A DNA stretch of 64,000 nt from Rhizobiales bacterium PAR1 (GCA_002256205.1 NKIW01000004.1:387802-451801), one strand, 5' to 3'; shown: positions 1 through 8,545, counted from the first letter of the stretch. Translations and numbers: made by a program. The notes: generated from the sequence alone by a model not told the origin.

Positions 1-313
1 AGAGAATGAGGCCCGAGAGCGAGAAGAAATCGACCGCGCCGTTCCGGATCTGACCGAGCGTATCTGTATCCGAACCGAGCTGGCTCGACGGGAACACCTG
101 AAGCTCGAAGCGACCCTTGGTCTCTTCCTTGATCTTGTCCGCAGCTTCCGCAAGGCGCTTGTTCAGCGGATGGGTCAGCGCGAGGTTGTTGGCGAACTTG
201 TAGGTGAATTCTGCGGCCCGCGCACGGCCGATCGAGAACGTCCCGATCGCGGCGGCGCCGGCGCCAACAGAAAGGGCGCTCGTAAAGGTGCGGCGGGTAA
301 GCTTGGTCATCAT
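1..313 (-). CDS. TRAP transporter solute-binding protein, DctP family (N-terminal part, cut by window edge)
   Basis: About 104 N-terminal residues are visible. The chain opens with MMTKLTRRTF, a twin-arginine-like export signal with a small-residue stretch ending in ARA-A. It then continues with YKFANN, HPLNKRL, a Q-V-F-P-S-SQLG segment and DTLGQIRNGAVDFF, the usual opening of DctP-type periplasmic receptors for carboxylates in TRAP uptake systems. Two ATG codons stand in tandem (313 and 310), preceded by a GAGGAAACG ribosome site. The gene is divergent from the IclR regulator, so its promoter lies in the shared gap and may be under that regulator. Its membrane partners would lie outside the window. 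Family is clear; the ligand is unknown. Confidence 0.88.
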   Translation of the reverse strand, partial: MMTKLTRRTFTSALSVGAGAAAIGTFSIGRARAAEFTYKFANNLALTHPLNKRLAEAADKIKEETKGRFELQVFPSSQLGSDTDTLGQIRNGAVDFFSLSGLIL

Positions 314-362
314 CGTTTCCTCATGTTGCGGCCAGAACACCAGCCTCGGCGCCCAGACGAAC

Positions 363-379
363 GGTCCATTGAGTGGACC
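363..379. promoter_or_regulatory. candidate operator, GGTCCA-N5-TGGACC
   Basis: A perfect inverted repeat GGTCCA TTGAG TGGACC lies in the divergent gap between the TRAP receptor gene and the IclR gene. IclR-family regulators commonly bind palindromes of about this size next to their own gene. The link to this IclR protein is inference. Confidence 0.45.
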
Positions 380-385
380 TTAAAT

Positions 386-420
386 GCCTCTCGCATTTTT
401 CATCTTGACTCATGCGAGGC
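386..420. promoter_or_regulatory. inverted repeat upstream of IclR gene
   Basis: GCCTctCGCAT and ATGCGAGGC form an inverted repeat with a 15-base spacer and a two-base bulge. It could be a second regulator site or an mRNA hairpin in the leader of the IclR gene. It ends just before the alternative ATG at 428. Confidence 0.3.
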
Positions 421-478
421 GCTATTGATGGTGTCAACAGGTTTTTGCGGCAAATTCGCATGTGAAAAGTTCCGTATT

Positions 479-1327
479 ATGGACTTTACTAAATCAGATA
501 TCGCGGAAATAGCCGCGGGCGCGCAGAGCATCGGGCGTGCTCTGGCCTTGCTGCGCCTGCTCGGTGGCCGCCCGAAGGATGGTGCGAGCCTCAGCGAGCT
601 TGTCGCGCGATCGGGTCTCGCGAAGCCGACCTGCCGGCGCATCCTGCTTGCGCTGATGGAAGCGGGCCTTGTCGAGCAGGAAGCGCTGAACCGTCGTTAT
701 TTCCTCGGGCCCGAGGTTTATGTGCTCGGCACCATTGCTGCCGATCGTTACGGGATCGACCGGCATGCGCTCGATTGCGTCAGCCGCCTCGCGCAGAAGA
801 CTGGCGACGCCGCGTTTCTTCAGGTTCGGCGAGGCGGGTTTGTCGTGTGTCTGGCGCGAGAGGATGGCACCTATCCCATTCGCTCACATGTTCTTGCCGC
901 CGGTGATCGGCATCCCCTCGGTGCCGGCGCCGGAGCACTTGCGGTGCTGGCCGCGTTGGATGATGCCGACATCGAGGCGACATTCGCAGCCAATGCACGC
1001 CTGCTGGAATCCGAGTATCCCACGCTCTCACTGCCCCTCTTGCGCATCTTGGTGCAGGAGACGCGGAGCAAGGGCTACAGCCTCAATCGCGGGCTTCTGT
1101 TCCCCGGTTCCTGGGGTATGGGTATGGCCATCCGGGGCGCTTCCGGACATGTCGAGGCTTGCCTGTCGCTGGCCTCCATCGAGAGCCGGATGCAGCCCGA
1201 GCGCGAACCCCAACTCGCTGGCTGGCTGACCGAGGAGGTGCGCCTTGTCGAGCAACGCCTCACGGAAGCCGCCGGCCATCGCGACAACCGATACCAGAAC
1301 ACGGCCGCACTGCGGCAAAAAGCCTAG
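479..1327 (+). CDS. IclR-family transcriptional regulator
   Basis: The 282-residue protein has the IclR plan. An N-terminal winged helix-turn-helix runs from about residue 12 to 75 (SIGRALALLRLL, LSELVARSGLAKPTCRRIL, RRYFLGPEVYVLG). It is followed by a ligand-sensing domain with GDRHPLGAGAGALAVLAAL and, near the end, GMAIRGASGHVEACLSLAS. Such proteins bind small acids and repress or activate catabolic operons. The gene ends 12 bases before the thiolase gene and probably belongs to the same transcript, which makes it the likely local regulator of the CoA-ester operon. The ATG at 479 gives the usual family length. An in-frame ATG at 428 has a better-placed GAGG and would add 17 residues, so the start is uncertain. 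Confidence 0.88.
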   Translation: MDFTKSDIAEIAAGAQSIGRALALLRLLGGRPKDGASLSELVARSGLAKPTCRRILLALMEAGLVEQEALNRRYFLGPEVYVLGTIAADRYGIDRHALDCVSRLAQKTGDAAFLQVRRGGFVVCLAREDGTYPIRSHVLAAGDRHPLGAGAGALAVLAALDDADIEATFAANARLLESEYPTLSLPLLRILVQETRSKGYSLNRGLLFPGSWGMGMAIRGASGHVEACLSLASIESRMQPEREPQLAGWLTEEVRLVEQRLTEAAGHRDNRYQNTAALRQKA

Positions 1328-1339
1328 GAAGGAACCCTC

Positions 1340-2524
1340 ATGTCCCAACTCCCCCGCGGCAAGGCCGCCATCGTCGGCTGGGCGCATTCGCCCTTCGGCA
1401 AACTCGAGGATCCGGATGTCGAAAGCCTGATCGGGCGCGTCGCCTCGGGTGCGCTGGACCATGCCGGGATCGGCGCCGCCGATGTCGATTTCATCACTGT
1501 CGGGGTTCTCAACTGCGGCTTCTCCAAGCAGGGTTTTGAGGGCGCGCTGGTCGGCGCGGCCTTGCCAGAGCTCGGCTACACGCCTTCGATGCATGTCGAG
1601 AATGCCTGCGCCACCGGTTCGGCCGCGATCCATACAGCGCTCGATTTCATCGAAAGCGGCCGCGGACGCATCGCGCTGGTCATCGGTGCGGAAAAAATGA
1701 CCGCGACCCCGACGAGCGAGGTCGGCGATATTCTGCTCGCCGGCTGCTATCGCAAGGAAGAAGATCGCGTCGAGGCCGGTTTTGCCGGCATCTTCGGGCA
1801 GATCGCCGCGAACTATTTCCAGCGTTATGGCGACAAGAGCGCCGAACTCGCGATGATTGCTGCGAAGAACCATGTGCATGGTCTTTCGAATCCGTACGCC
1901 CACATGCGTAAGGATTTCGGCTTCGAGTTCTGCAACACCGTGTCGGAGAAGAACCCGCTGGTCGCTGGCCCACTGCGCCGCACCGATTGCAGCCTCGTCT
2001 CGGATGGTGCTGCGGCGCTGGTGCTCGCGGATGCCGAGACCGCCGCGACCATGCGGCGCGCGATTGCCTTCCGCACGCGTCAGCACATCAATGATTTCTT
2101 CCCGCTTTCGCGGCGTGATCCGATTGCCTTCGAGGGCGCCCGCCGCGCCTGGGCGAAGGCCAAGGAGGCGGGCGGTATCAGTCTTGACGATCTCGATCTT
2201 GTCGAGACGCATGACTGCTTCACCATGGCCGAGATGATCCAGTACGAAGCGATGGGCCTCGCCAAGCCCGGCGAAGGCTGGAAGGTCGTGCGTGAAGGCA
2301 CGACGAAGCGCGGCGGCAAGCTGCCCGTCAACCTTTCGGGCGGACTGAAATCACGCGGACATCCGATTGGCGCCACCGGTGTTTCGCAGCACGTCATGGC
2401 CGCGATGCAGCTCACGGGCGATGCCGGCGAGATGCAGCTCGACGGTGCCTCCATGGCTGGTGTTTTCAATATGGGCGGCGCGGCTGTCGCCAATTACGTG
2501 TCTATTCTGGAGCGGATGAAGTGA
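1340..2524 (+). CDS. thiolase-family protein (SCP2/acetyl-CoA acetyltransferase type)
   Basis: The 394-residue protein is a thiolase. The nucleophilic cysteine is Cys90 in ENACATGSAAI, a second active-site region reads HDCF (His291, Cys293), and the GHPIGATG loop carries His341. The C-terminus reads FNMGGAAVANYV, not the CxG motif of biosynthetic thiolases. That is typical of the SCP2-like branch, which cleaves or forms varied beta-ketoacyl-CoAs. A good AGGAAGGA ribosome site precedes the ATG. The stop overlaps the GTG of the ligase gene by four bases (GTGA), so the two are translationally coupled. The role is probably the final thiolytic step of the operon's pathway; the exact substrate is not readable. 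Confidence 0.88.
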   Translation: MSQLPRGKAAIVGWAHSPFGKLEDPDVESLIGRVASGALDHAGIGAADVDFITVGVLNCGFSKQGFEGALVGAALPELGYTPSMHVENACATGSAAIHTALDFIESGRGRIALVIGAEKMTATPTSEVGDILLAGCYRKEEDRVEAGFAGIFGQIAANYFQRYGDKSAELAMIAAKNHVHGLSNPYAHMRKDFGFEFCNTVSEKNPLVAGPLRRTDCSLVSDGAAALVLADAETAATMRRAIAFRTRQHINDFFPLSRRDPIAFEGARRAWAKAKEAGGISLDDLDLVETHDCFTMAEMIQYEAMGLAKPGEGWKVVREGTTKRGGKLPVNLSGGLKSRGHPIGATGVSQHVMAAMQLTGDAGEMQLDGASMAGVFNMGGAAVANYVSILERMK

Positions 2525-4155
2525 GCAAAGCCAACCCGAAAGGCGGTGTTGCCCCCAATTCCAAGCGGGCGATGAATCTGGCGCATCTGATACGCCAGAA
2601 TGCCCGCCGTTTTCCTGAGCTGCCCGGCCTGATCTGGGCCGAGAAAACCTGGAGCTGGATCGAGATCGACCGCGAAGTGAATGCCTTCGCAGCAGCGCTT
2701 GCCGCACGCGGGCTAGTGAAGGGCGATCGGCTGCTGGTGCATTCAAAAAACACCGCGCAGATGTTCTTCTCGATGTATGCCTGCTTCAAGCTCGGCATCG
2801 TCTGGGTGCCGACAAACTTCCGCCTGATGCCGGACGAACTCGTCTATCTCGGCGGTTTTTCCGGCGCCAAGGGCTTCCTCTGCCACGGCGATTTTCCCGA
2901 TCACGCTGCGACGGTTGCGCAGGAAGTTCCGAATGTCGAGTTCATCTGGCGGCTCGACGAGCAGGCCAAACCCACCACGTTCGGTGAAGCCAATGTCAGC
3001 GATCTTCTCGACCGCCATCGCGGCGAACGCATCGCGGATGTCGCCGTCGACCACTATGATCCCTGCTGGTATTTCTTCACTTCTGGCACAACCGGCCGCT
3101 CCAAGGCCTCCGTGCTCTGCCACGGCCAGATGGCGTTCGTGATCACCAATCACCTCTGCGATCTTCTGCCTGGAACGACCGAGAAGGACGCGAGCCTTGT
3201 GGTTGCACCGCTCAGTCACGGCGCCGGCGTGCATCAGATGAACATCGTTGCGCGCGGCGCACCGACGATCCTGCTGCCAACCGAGCGCTTCGATATCGAT
3301 GAGGCATGGCGGCTGATCGCGCATTACCGTGTCACCAACATGTTCACGGTGCCGACAATCCTCAAGATGCTGACCGAGCATCCCGCCGTCGACAAGTTCG
3401 ATCACTCAAGCCTGCGCTACATCATCTACGCTGGCGCACCGATGTACCGTGAAGACCAGAAATTCGCGCTCAAAAAGCTCGGTAAGGTCATCGTGCAGTA
3501 TTTCGGCCTCGGCGAGGTCACCGGCAATATCACGGTGCTGCCGCCCGCGCTGCATGACCCCGAAGACCATCCAGAAACCAAGATCGGCACCTGCGGCTTC
3601 GAGCGCACGGGCATGCAGGTCGCAATCATGGATGACAACGGCAAAGAATTGCAGCCGTTTGAGACGGGTGAAATCTGCGCCATCGGCCCTGCCGTCTTTG
3701 CCGGCTATTATGATAACCCCGAGGCCAACGCCAAGGCCTTCCGCGACGGCTGGTTCCGCACCGGCGATCTCGGTCATATGGACGAACAGGGCTTCGTCTA
3801 TATCACCGGCCGCGCCTCGGACATGTATATCTCTGGCGGCTCAAACATCTATCCGCGCGAGGTCGAGGAGAAGATCCTCACTCATCCCGCGATCGCAGAA
3901 GTCGCGGTGCTCGGCGTACCGGACAAGCTCTGGGGCGAGGTCGGCGTCGCGGTCTGTGTGCTGCGCGAAGGGCACCGCGTGACAGAAGGCGAGGCTGCCG
4001 AATACCTCGCGCCGAAGGTCCCGCGCTACAAAATGCCAAAGCGATTCTTTTTCTGGGATGCGCTGCCGAAGTCCGGCTATGGCAAGGTGCCGAAGCGCAT
4101 GGTGAAGGACGAGCTTGAAGCACGCGGCCTGATCGGCCCGGAAGGGTTGATCTGA
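2521..4155 (+). CDS. AMP-forming acyl-CoA synthetase/ligase
   Basis: The 544-residue protein belongs to the ANL superfamily. Visible motifs are the phosphate-binding loop TSGTTGRSK (residues 187-195), YFGLGEVTG in the adenylate-binding region, GWFRTGDLGHMDEQGF with the hinge-region aspartate, and the C-terminal lysine region LPKSGYGKVPKRMV. It should activate a carboxylic acid with ATP and CoA, feeding the dehydrogenase, hydratase and thiolase of the same operon. GTG at 2521 gives coupling to the thiolase stop; an in-frame ATG at 2572 would lose 17 residues. Substrate specificity (fatty, aryl or dicarboxylic acid) cannot be read from these motifs. Confidence 0.9.
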   Translation: MSKANPKGGVAPNSKRAMNLAHLIRQNARRFPELPGLIWAEKTWSWIEIDREVNAFAAALAARGLVKGDRLLVHSKNTAQMFFSMYACFKLGIVWVPTNFRLMPDELVYLGGFSGAKGFLCHGDFPDHAATVAQEVPNVEFIWRLDEQAKPTTFGEANVSDLLDRHRGERIADVAVDHYDPCWYFFTSGTTGRSKASVLCHGQMAFVITNHLCDLLPGTTEKDASLVVAPLSHGAGVHQMNIVARGAPTILLPTERFDIDEAWRLIAHYRVTNMFTVPTILKMLTEHPAVDKFDHSSLRYIIYAGAPMYREDQKFALKKLGKVIVQYFGLGEVTGNITVLPPALHDPEDHPETKIGTCGFERTGMQVAIMDDNGKELQPFETGEICAIGPAVFAGYYDNPEANAKAFRDGWFRTGDLGHMDEQGFVYITGRASDMYISGGSNIYPREVEEKILTHPAIAEVAVLGVPDKLWGEVGVAVCVLREGHRVTEGEAAEYLAPKVPRYKMPKRFFFWDALPKSGYGKVPKRMVKDELEARGLIGPEGLI

Positions 4156-4156
4156 C

Positions 4157-5044
4157 ATGGCGCGCGCAGAAGGCTTTGACGCCCGCTACATTCAGCAGCC
4201 CGGACCGCCGCAGGAACCGCGCATTCTCGCGGTGCCCGCACGCGGGCTCTCCTTCAACTTTGACCTTGAACCGGGCGTGCAACTGCTTGAGGGCATGCGG
4301 CGCGGGTTTGCCGCCAGAGGCTTCTCCAGCGGTGTCGCGGAGCTTGGCACCGTAGCGCTAGGCCCCTTCACCTATGTGATGCCCGCCCTCTCGGTCGATG
4401 GCAAAAACGCCGCTTTCTATAGCGAGACCTTCCGGCCGGCGGGGATTACGCGGCTCGAAGCCGGCGCGATTACCTTCGGCTCGCGCGATGGCGCGCCGTT
4501 TTTCCATTGCCATGCACTCTGGCAGGAAGCCGATGGCAAGATCACCGGCGGACATATTCTCCCCGAGGAAGCGATCATCGCCGAGCGGATCAGCGTGACG
4601 GCCTTTGGGCTCGATGGCGCGCGCTTTGAGGGTAACCCGGACCCAGAGACGAACTTCAAGCTCTTCGGTCCGGTTGCCATTCCCTCCTCGGCGCCGGATA
4701 CCAATTGTCGGGCTTTTGCGGTGCGCTTGCGGCCAAATCAGGATTTTGCTGGCGCGCTTGAAGCCCTATGCAAGGTTCAGAATATCCGTCGCGCGCGCAT
4801 CCGGGGCGGTGTCGGCTCGACTATCGGTTCGCGGCTTGTGGGTGGCATTGAGGTCAAGAATTTTGCCACCGAAGTTTTTATCCGCAGGGGCATAGTCGAG
4901 ATGGATGCTTCGGGCACGCCGAAAGCACATCTCGATGTTGGTCTCGTCGATTACACCGGCGGCATGGCTTCCGGAACCGTCATCAATGGCGACAACCCGG
5001 TGCTCATGACCTTCGAACTCGCCGTCGAGGAACTTTTGTCCTGA
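4157..5044 (+). CDS. tandem PPC/DUF296-domain protein in a CoA-ester operon
   Basis: I read the 295-residue protein as two PPC (DUF296) folds. The N-terminal half keeps the metal-site signature: His117 and His119 in FFHCHALW and His133 in GGHI, after a strand reading LEAGAITFGSRDG. The C-terminal half (about 165-290) repeats the pattern with DFAGALEALCKVQNIRRARIRGG and AHLDVGLVDYTGGMASG, but keeps only one histidine. PPC domains occur in plant AT-hook DNA-binding proteins and in bacterial proteins of unclear function. The gene starts one base after the ligase stop and sits amid CoA enzymes, so an enzymatic or CoA-ester-handling role is more plausible than DNA binding. The domain assignment is by eye. 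Confidence 0.7.
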   Translation: MARAEGFDARYIQQPGPPQEPRILAVPARGLSFNFDLEPGVQLLEGMRRGFAARGFSSGVAELGTVALGPFTYVMPALSVDGKNAAFYSETFRPAGITRLEAGAITFGSRDGAPFFHCHALWQEADGKITGGHILPEEAIIAERISVTAFGLDGARFEGNPDPETNFKLFGPVAIPSSAPDTNCRAFAVRLRPNQDFAGALEALCKVQNIRRARIRGGVGSTIGSRLVGGIEVKNFATEVFIRRGIVEMDASGTPKAHLDVGLVDYTGGMASGTVINGDNPVLMTFELAVEELLS

Positions 5045-5060
5045 AGCCACGCGCGTGGAA

Positions 5061-5112
5061 AACCCTGATTGCGCAGGGATGACAGCCGGACGAAAGTCCC
5101 GGCATCAGGGTT
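5061..5112. repeat. inverted repeat between PPC and hydratase genes
   Basis: AACCCTGAT (5061-5069) pairs perfectly with ATCAGGGTT (5104-5112) around a 34-base loop that has its own GGGA/TCCC complementarity. The 92-base gap is long for this tight operon, and the element resembles extragenic palindromes common in alphaproteobacteria. It may stabilise or attenuate the mRNA. Confidence 0.45.
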
Positions 5113-5136
5113 GCGCCATTTTGAAGGATCGCCTGC

Positions 5137-5988
5137 ATGCCACAGGATATCGCCCACCTCAGCCAATGGATTGGCCGGAGCGAAGAGCGCCACGAGCGTC
5201 TTGCGCCCTTCCCTGCCAATGCGCTGGCTGCGACGCTTGATCGCGCCGATCCAGCCTATGGCGAGGGCACGTCGCTGCCGCCGCTCTGGCATTGGCTGCA
5301 TTTCCTGCCCATCCACGCGATGTCGGACGTCGGTGCCGATGGTCATGCTGAAAAAGGCGGATTTCTCCCGCCGGTGACGCTGCCCCGCCGGATGTGGGCG
5401 GGGAGCCGGTTTACCTTTCACAAACCGCTGGTGATAGGCGACACGGTCAGCCGTGTCTCGACCATCGCCAAGGTGGAACACAAGGTCGGGCGCACGGGAG
5501 AACTCGTATTCGTCACGGTGAAGCACCTGCTCTCCGGCGCAGGCGGCCTCGCGATCGAGGAAGAACACGACATCGTGTACCGGGAGGCCGCCCAGCCGGG
5601 CGCAGCGGCACCGGCTCCGGTGGCCGCCCCGATCGAGGCGGATTGGCGTCGCCCCATCCATCCGGATGCAGTGTTGTTGTTTCGCTATTCCGCGCTGACT
5701 TTCAACTCGCACCGCATTCACTACGACCTTGAGTATGTCACCAAGGTCGAGGGCTATCCGGGGCTCATCGTCCATGGTCCGCTGATCGCGACGCTGCTCC
5801 TCGACGGGTTGCGTCGGCAGAAGCCGGAGGCGCGGGTCGCCAAATTCAGCTTCCGAGCCGTCGCGCCGATTTTCCATATCGACGCCTTCTCCGTCTGTGG
5901 CCGGTTTATTGGTCCCGGCCAGGCAAAGCTGTGGGCGGAAAAAGTGGGGCGCGCGCTCTGTATGGAGGCTGAAGCCGAATTTTCCTAG
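5137..5988 (+). CDS. FAS1-like dehydratase/MaoC protein, mesaconyl-C4-CoA hydratase-like
   Basis: The 283-residue protein matches the HTD2/mesaconyl-C4-CoA hydratase group. The N-terminal hot-dog region has LPPLWHWLHFLP and GGFLPPVTLPRRMWAGSR. The C-terminal MaoC-like half has FNSHRIHYDLEYV followed by GYPGLIVHGPL, which carries the catalytic Asp/His environment of hydratases. Family members hydrate mesaconyl-C4-CoA in the 3-hydroxypropionate cycle, itaconyl-CoA in itaconate breakdown, or other enoyl-CoAs. The neighbouring CoA-transferase and acyl-CoA dehydrogenase fit such a route. The exact substrate is inferred only from family resemblance. Confidence 0.82.
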   Translation: MPQDIAHLSQWIGRSEERHERLAPFPANALAATLDRADPAYGEGTSLPPLWHWLHFLPIHAMSDVGADGHAEKGGFLPPVTLPRRMWAGSRFTFHKPLVIGDTVSRVSTIAKVEHKVGRTGELVFVTVKHLLSGAGGLAIEEEHDIVYREAAQPGAAAPAPVAAPIEADWRRPIHPDAVLLFRYSALTFNSHRIHYDLEYVTKVEGYPGLIVHGPLIATLLLDGLRRQKPEARVAKFSFRAVAPIFHIDAFSVCGRFIGPGQAKLWAEKVGRALCMEAEAEFS

Positions 5989-6083
5989 CGTGCTCATTTG
6001 CCGCCTTTCCCTTGCTTAAATCATGCCTATGTGACCCGGAATCCCCCTCATACCGCTTCCTCTGAATTGAAAGTTGACGTGCC

Positions 6084-7259
6084 ATGTCGTCCCACGCGAT
6101 GTCCGCTCCTGCCGATCCGCATCAGGAAATCCGCGACGCGGTTCGCGCGCTCTGCGCGAGCTTTCCACCCGAGTATCACCGCAAGGTCGATGAGGCGCGC
6201 GGCTATCCGGAGGAGTTCGTCGATGCCCTGACCAAGGCAGGATGGATGGCGGCCTTAATCCCCGAAGAATATGGCGGCTCAGGCCTTGGCCTCACCGAAG
6301 CCTCGGTGATCATGGAGGAAATCAACCGTTCGGGAGGCAATTCCGGTGCCTGCCACGGCCAGATGTACAACATGGGCACGCTACTGCGACACGGTTCGGC
6401 GGAGCAGAAGAAATTCTACCTGCCGAAGATCGCTTCAGGCGAACTCCGGCTGCAGTCCATGGGCGTGACCGAGCCGACGACCGGCACGGATACGACGAAA
6501 ATCAAGACCACGGCCGTTCGCAAGGGTGATCGCTATGTCATCAACGGCCAAAAGGTATGGATAAGCCGCGTCCAGCATTCGGACCTGATGATCCTGCTGG
6601 CACGCACGACAGCGCTGGAGGACGTGAAGAAGAAGTCCGAGGGGATGTCGATTTTCCTCGTCGACCTGAAAGAAGCCATCGGCAAGGGGATGACGGTTCG
6701 CCCGATCCTCAATATGGTCAACCACGAGACCAACGAGCTGTTTTTTGACAACCTTGAAATCCCGGTAGAGAACCTCATCGGCGAGGAAGGCAAGGGCTTC
6801 AAATACATCCTTGACGGCCTCAACGCCGAGCGTGCGCTGATCGCGGCGGAGTGCATCGGCGATGGCTACTGGTTCATCGACAAGGTGACGGCCTACACCA
6901 AGGAGCGCATCGTGTTCGGGCGCCCGATCGGCCAGAATCAGGGCGTGCAGTTCCCTATCGCCGAGAGCTACATCGAGGTTGAGGCGGCGAACCTGATGCG
7001 CTTTGAGGCGTGCCGGCTGTTCGATGCCAAGCTGCCCTGCGGCGCGCAGGCGAACATGGCGAAATACCTCGCCGCCAAAGCGAGTTGGGAGGCGGCGAAT
7101 GCCTGCATCCAGTTCCACGGCGGCTTCGGCTTTGCACATGAATACGATGTTGAGCGCAAATTCCGCGAGACACGGCTCTATCAGGTCGCGCCGATCTCGA
7201 CGAACCTGATCCTCTCCTATGTGGCCGAGCATATCCTCGGCCTGCCGCGCTCCTTCTGA
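6084..7259 (+). CDS. acyl-CoA dehydrogenase
   Basis: The 391-residue flavoprotein has the acyl-CoA dehydrogenase plan: EEYGGSGLGL, the FAD-contact segment GVTEPTTGTDTT, NGQKVWISRVQHSD, and the C-terminal QFHGGFGFAHEYDVERKFRETRLYQVAP. The usual catalytic Glu of the YEG motif is replaced here (RLYQVAPIST). Glu249 in LNAERALIAAE sits where isovaleryl- and long-chain enzymes carry their base, so it is the probable catalytic residue. It likely oxidises the acyl-CoA made by the ligase or CoA-transferase and passes electrons to ETF. ATG at 6084 was chosen; ATG at 6099 is an alternative. A 95-base gap precedes the gene and eight bases follow it before the CoA-transferase. Confidence 0.9.
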   Translation: MSSHAMSAPADPHQEIRDAVRALCASFPPEYHRKVDEARGYPEEFVDALTKAGWMAALIPEEYGGSGLGLTEASVIMEEINRSGGNSGACHGQMYNMGTLLRHGSAEQKKFYLPKIASGELRLQSMGVTEPTTGTDTTKIKTTAVRKGDRYVINGQKVWISRVQHSDLMILLARTTALEDVKKKSEGMSIFLVDLKEAIGKGMTVRPILNMVNHETNELFFDNLEIPVENLIGEEGKGFKYILDGLNAERALIAAECIGDGYWFIDKVTAYTKERIVFGRPIGQNQGVQFPIAESYIEVEAANLMRFEACRLFDAKLPCGAQANMAKYLAAKASWEAANACIQFHGGFGFAHEYDVERKFRETRLYQVAPISTNLILSYVAEHILGLPRSF

Positions 7260-7267
7260 GGCTCGCC

Positions 7268-8464
7268 ATGCCAACCACCAAGACCCTGCGACCACTGGAT
7301 GGCATCACCGTTGTCACGCTGGAACACGCGATTGCGGCGCCGTTCTGTACGCGTCAGCTGGCCGATCTCGGGGCGCGTGTCATCAAGATCGAGCGTCCCG
7401 GCGTCGGCGATTTCGCCCGCGCCTATGACACGCGGGTAAACGGCCTTGCCTCACATTTCGTCTGGACCAACCGCTCGAAGGAAAGCCTCACGCTCGATGT
7501 GAAGCACACCGAAGCACAGCAGATCCTGGGGCAACTCCTCGAAAAGGCCGATGTGCTGGTGCAGAACCTCGCGCCGGGCGCAGCGGCCCGCCTCGGTCTT
7601 TCGTACGAGGCGCTGAAGGACAAGCACCCGCGCCTCATCGTCTGCAATATTTCGGGGTATGGCCCCAATGGACCGTATCGCGACAAGAAGGCCTATGACC
7701 TCTTAATCCAGTCCGAGAGCGGGTTTCTTTCCACCACCGGGACGCCGGAGGAGATGGCGAAGGCCGGCTGTTCCATCGCCGATATTTCGGCCGGGATGCA
7801 TGCTTATTCCTCGATCCTCGCGGCGCTGATTCAGCGTGGCATCACCGGCAAGGGCCAAAACATCGAAATCTCGATGCTCGAAAGCATGGCCGAGTGGATG
7901 AGCTATCCGCTTTACTACGCCTATGAGGGTGCTGCGCCACCGCCGCGGGCAGGAGCGGCACATGCGACAATCTACCCCTATGGTCCTTTCCCGGCGGGTG
8001 ATGGCAAGACGATCATGCTCGGCCTGCAAAACGAGCGCGAATGGCAGGTATTCTGCGACAAGGTTCTGGAAAATGCGGCCCTTGCGGCCGATCCCCGGTT
8101 CAACTCGAATGCCCAACGCAATACCCACCGCGCGGCGCTGCGCGAGATCATCATAGCGCGCCTTTCCACGATGACGCTGGAAGCCGTGGCGGCAAAGCTG
8201 GAAGCGGCGCAAATCGCCAATGCCGCCGTCAACACGATGGCGGATCTCTGGGCGCATCCGCAGTTGAAAGCGCGCGACCGCTGGCGCGAAGTTAGCACTT
8301 CGGCAGGGACCATTCCGGCTTTGCTCCCGCCGGGTGAGTCGAGCGCGTTCGAACCCCGGATGGATGCGGTGCCGGCGCTGGGCCAGCATACCGATGCCAT
8401 CCTCGCCGAATTTGGATGGGATGAGGAGCGCAGGGTTGCCTTGCGGGAAAAAGGCGCAATCTAG
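7268..8464 (+). CDS. class III (CaiB/BaiF) CoA-transferase
   Basis: The 398-residue protein has the family III fold signature. The N-terminus reads LDGITVVTLEHAIAAPFCTRQLADLGARVIKIERP, split here as LDGITVVTLEHAIAAPFC and LADLGARVIKIERP. ISGYGPNGPYRDKKAYDLL follows, and the catalytic aspartate is Asp172 in ADISAGMH. GITGKGQNIEISMLE is also typical. These enzymes move CoA between carboxylic acids, or within one molecule as in mesaconyl-CoA C1-C4 transferase. Next to a mesaconyl-C4-CoA-hydratase-like protein, an intramolecular or succinyl-CoA-dependent transfer on a C4-C5 diacid is an attractive guess. It follows the dehydrogenase gene closely and ends the enzyme part of the operon. Confidence 0.9.
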   Translation: MPTTKTLRPLDGITVVTLEHAIAAPFCTRQLADLGARVIKIERPGVGDFARAYDTRVNGLASHFVWTNRSKESLTLDVKHTEAQQILGQLLEKADVLVQNLAPGAAARLGLSYEALKDKHPRLIVCNISGYGPNGPYRDKKAYDLLIQSESGFLSTTGTPEEMAKAGCSIADISAGMHAYSSILAALIQRGITGKGQNIEISMLESMAEWMSYPLYYAYEGAAPPPRAGAAHATIYPYGPFPAGDGKTIMLGLQNEREWQVFCDKVLENAALAADPRFNSNAQRNTHRAALREIIIARLSTMTLEAVAAKLEAAQIANAAVNTMADLWAHPQLKARDRWREVSTSAGTIPALLPPGESSAFEPRMDAVPALGQHTDAILAEFGWDEERRVALREKGAI

Positions 8465-8517
8465 GACTTACGGGAGGTACGGATCACGTAGTTTCCGCAA
8501 TAGCCAACCGCACTGTT

Positions 8518-8545
8518 TTGAACGATGATCCGGTGCAAGTATTCT
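8518..8545 (+). promoter_or_regulatory. possible sigma70-type promoter for dctPQM
   Basis: TTGAAC and TATTCT are separated by 16 bases in the 139-base gap before dctP. The gap and the change from enzymes to transporter make a separate promoter plausible, but the match is weak evidence alone. Confidence 0.25.

Noticed and set aside
1028-2212. Long minus-strand open frame opposite the IclR and thiolase genes
   Set aside because: It is antisense to two clear genes, has no recognisable domain, and arises from GC-rich codon bias. The same applies to long antisense frames at 24146-26005, 51057-52631, 52825-54303 and 57106-58896.
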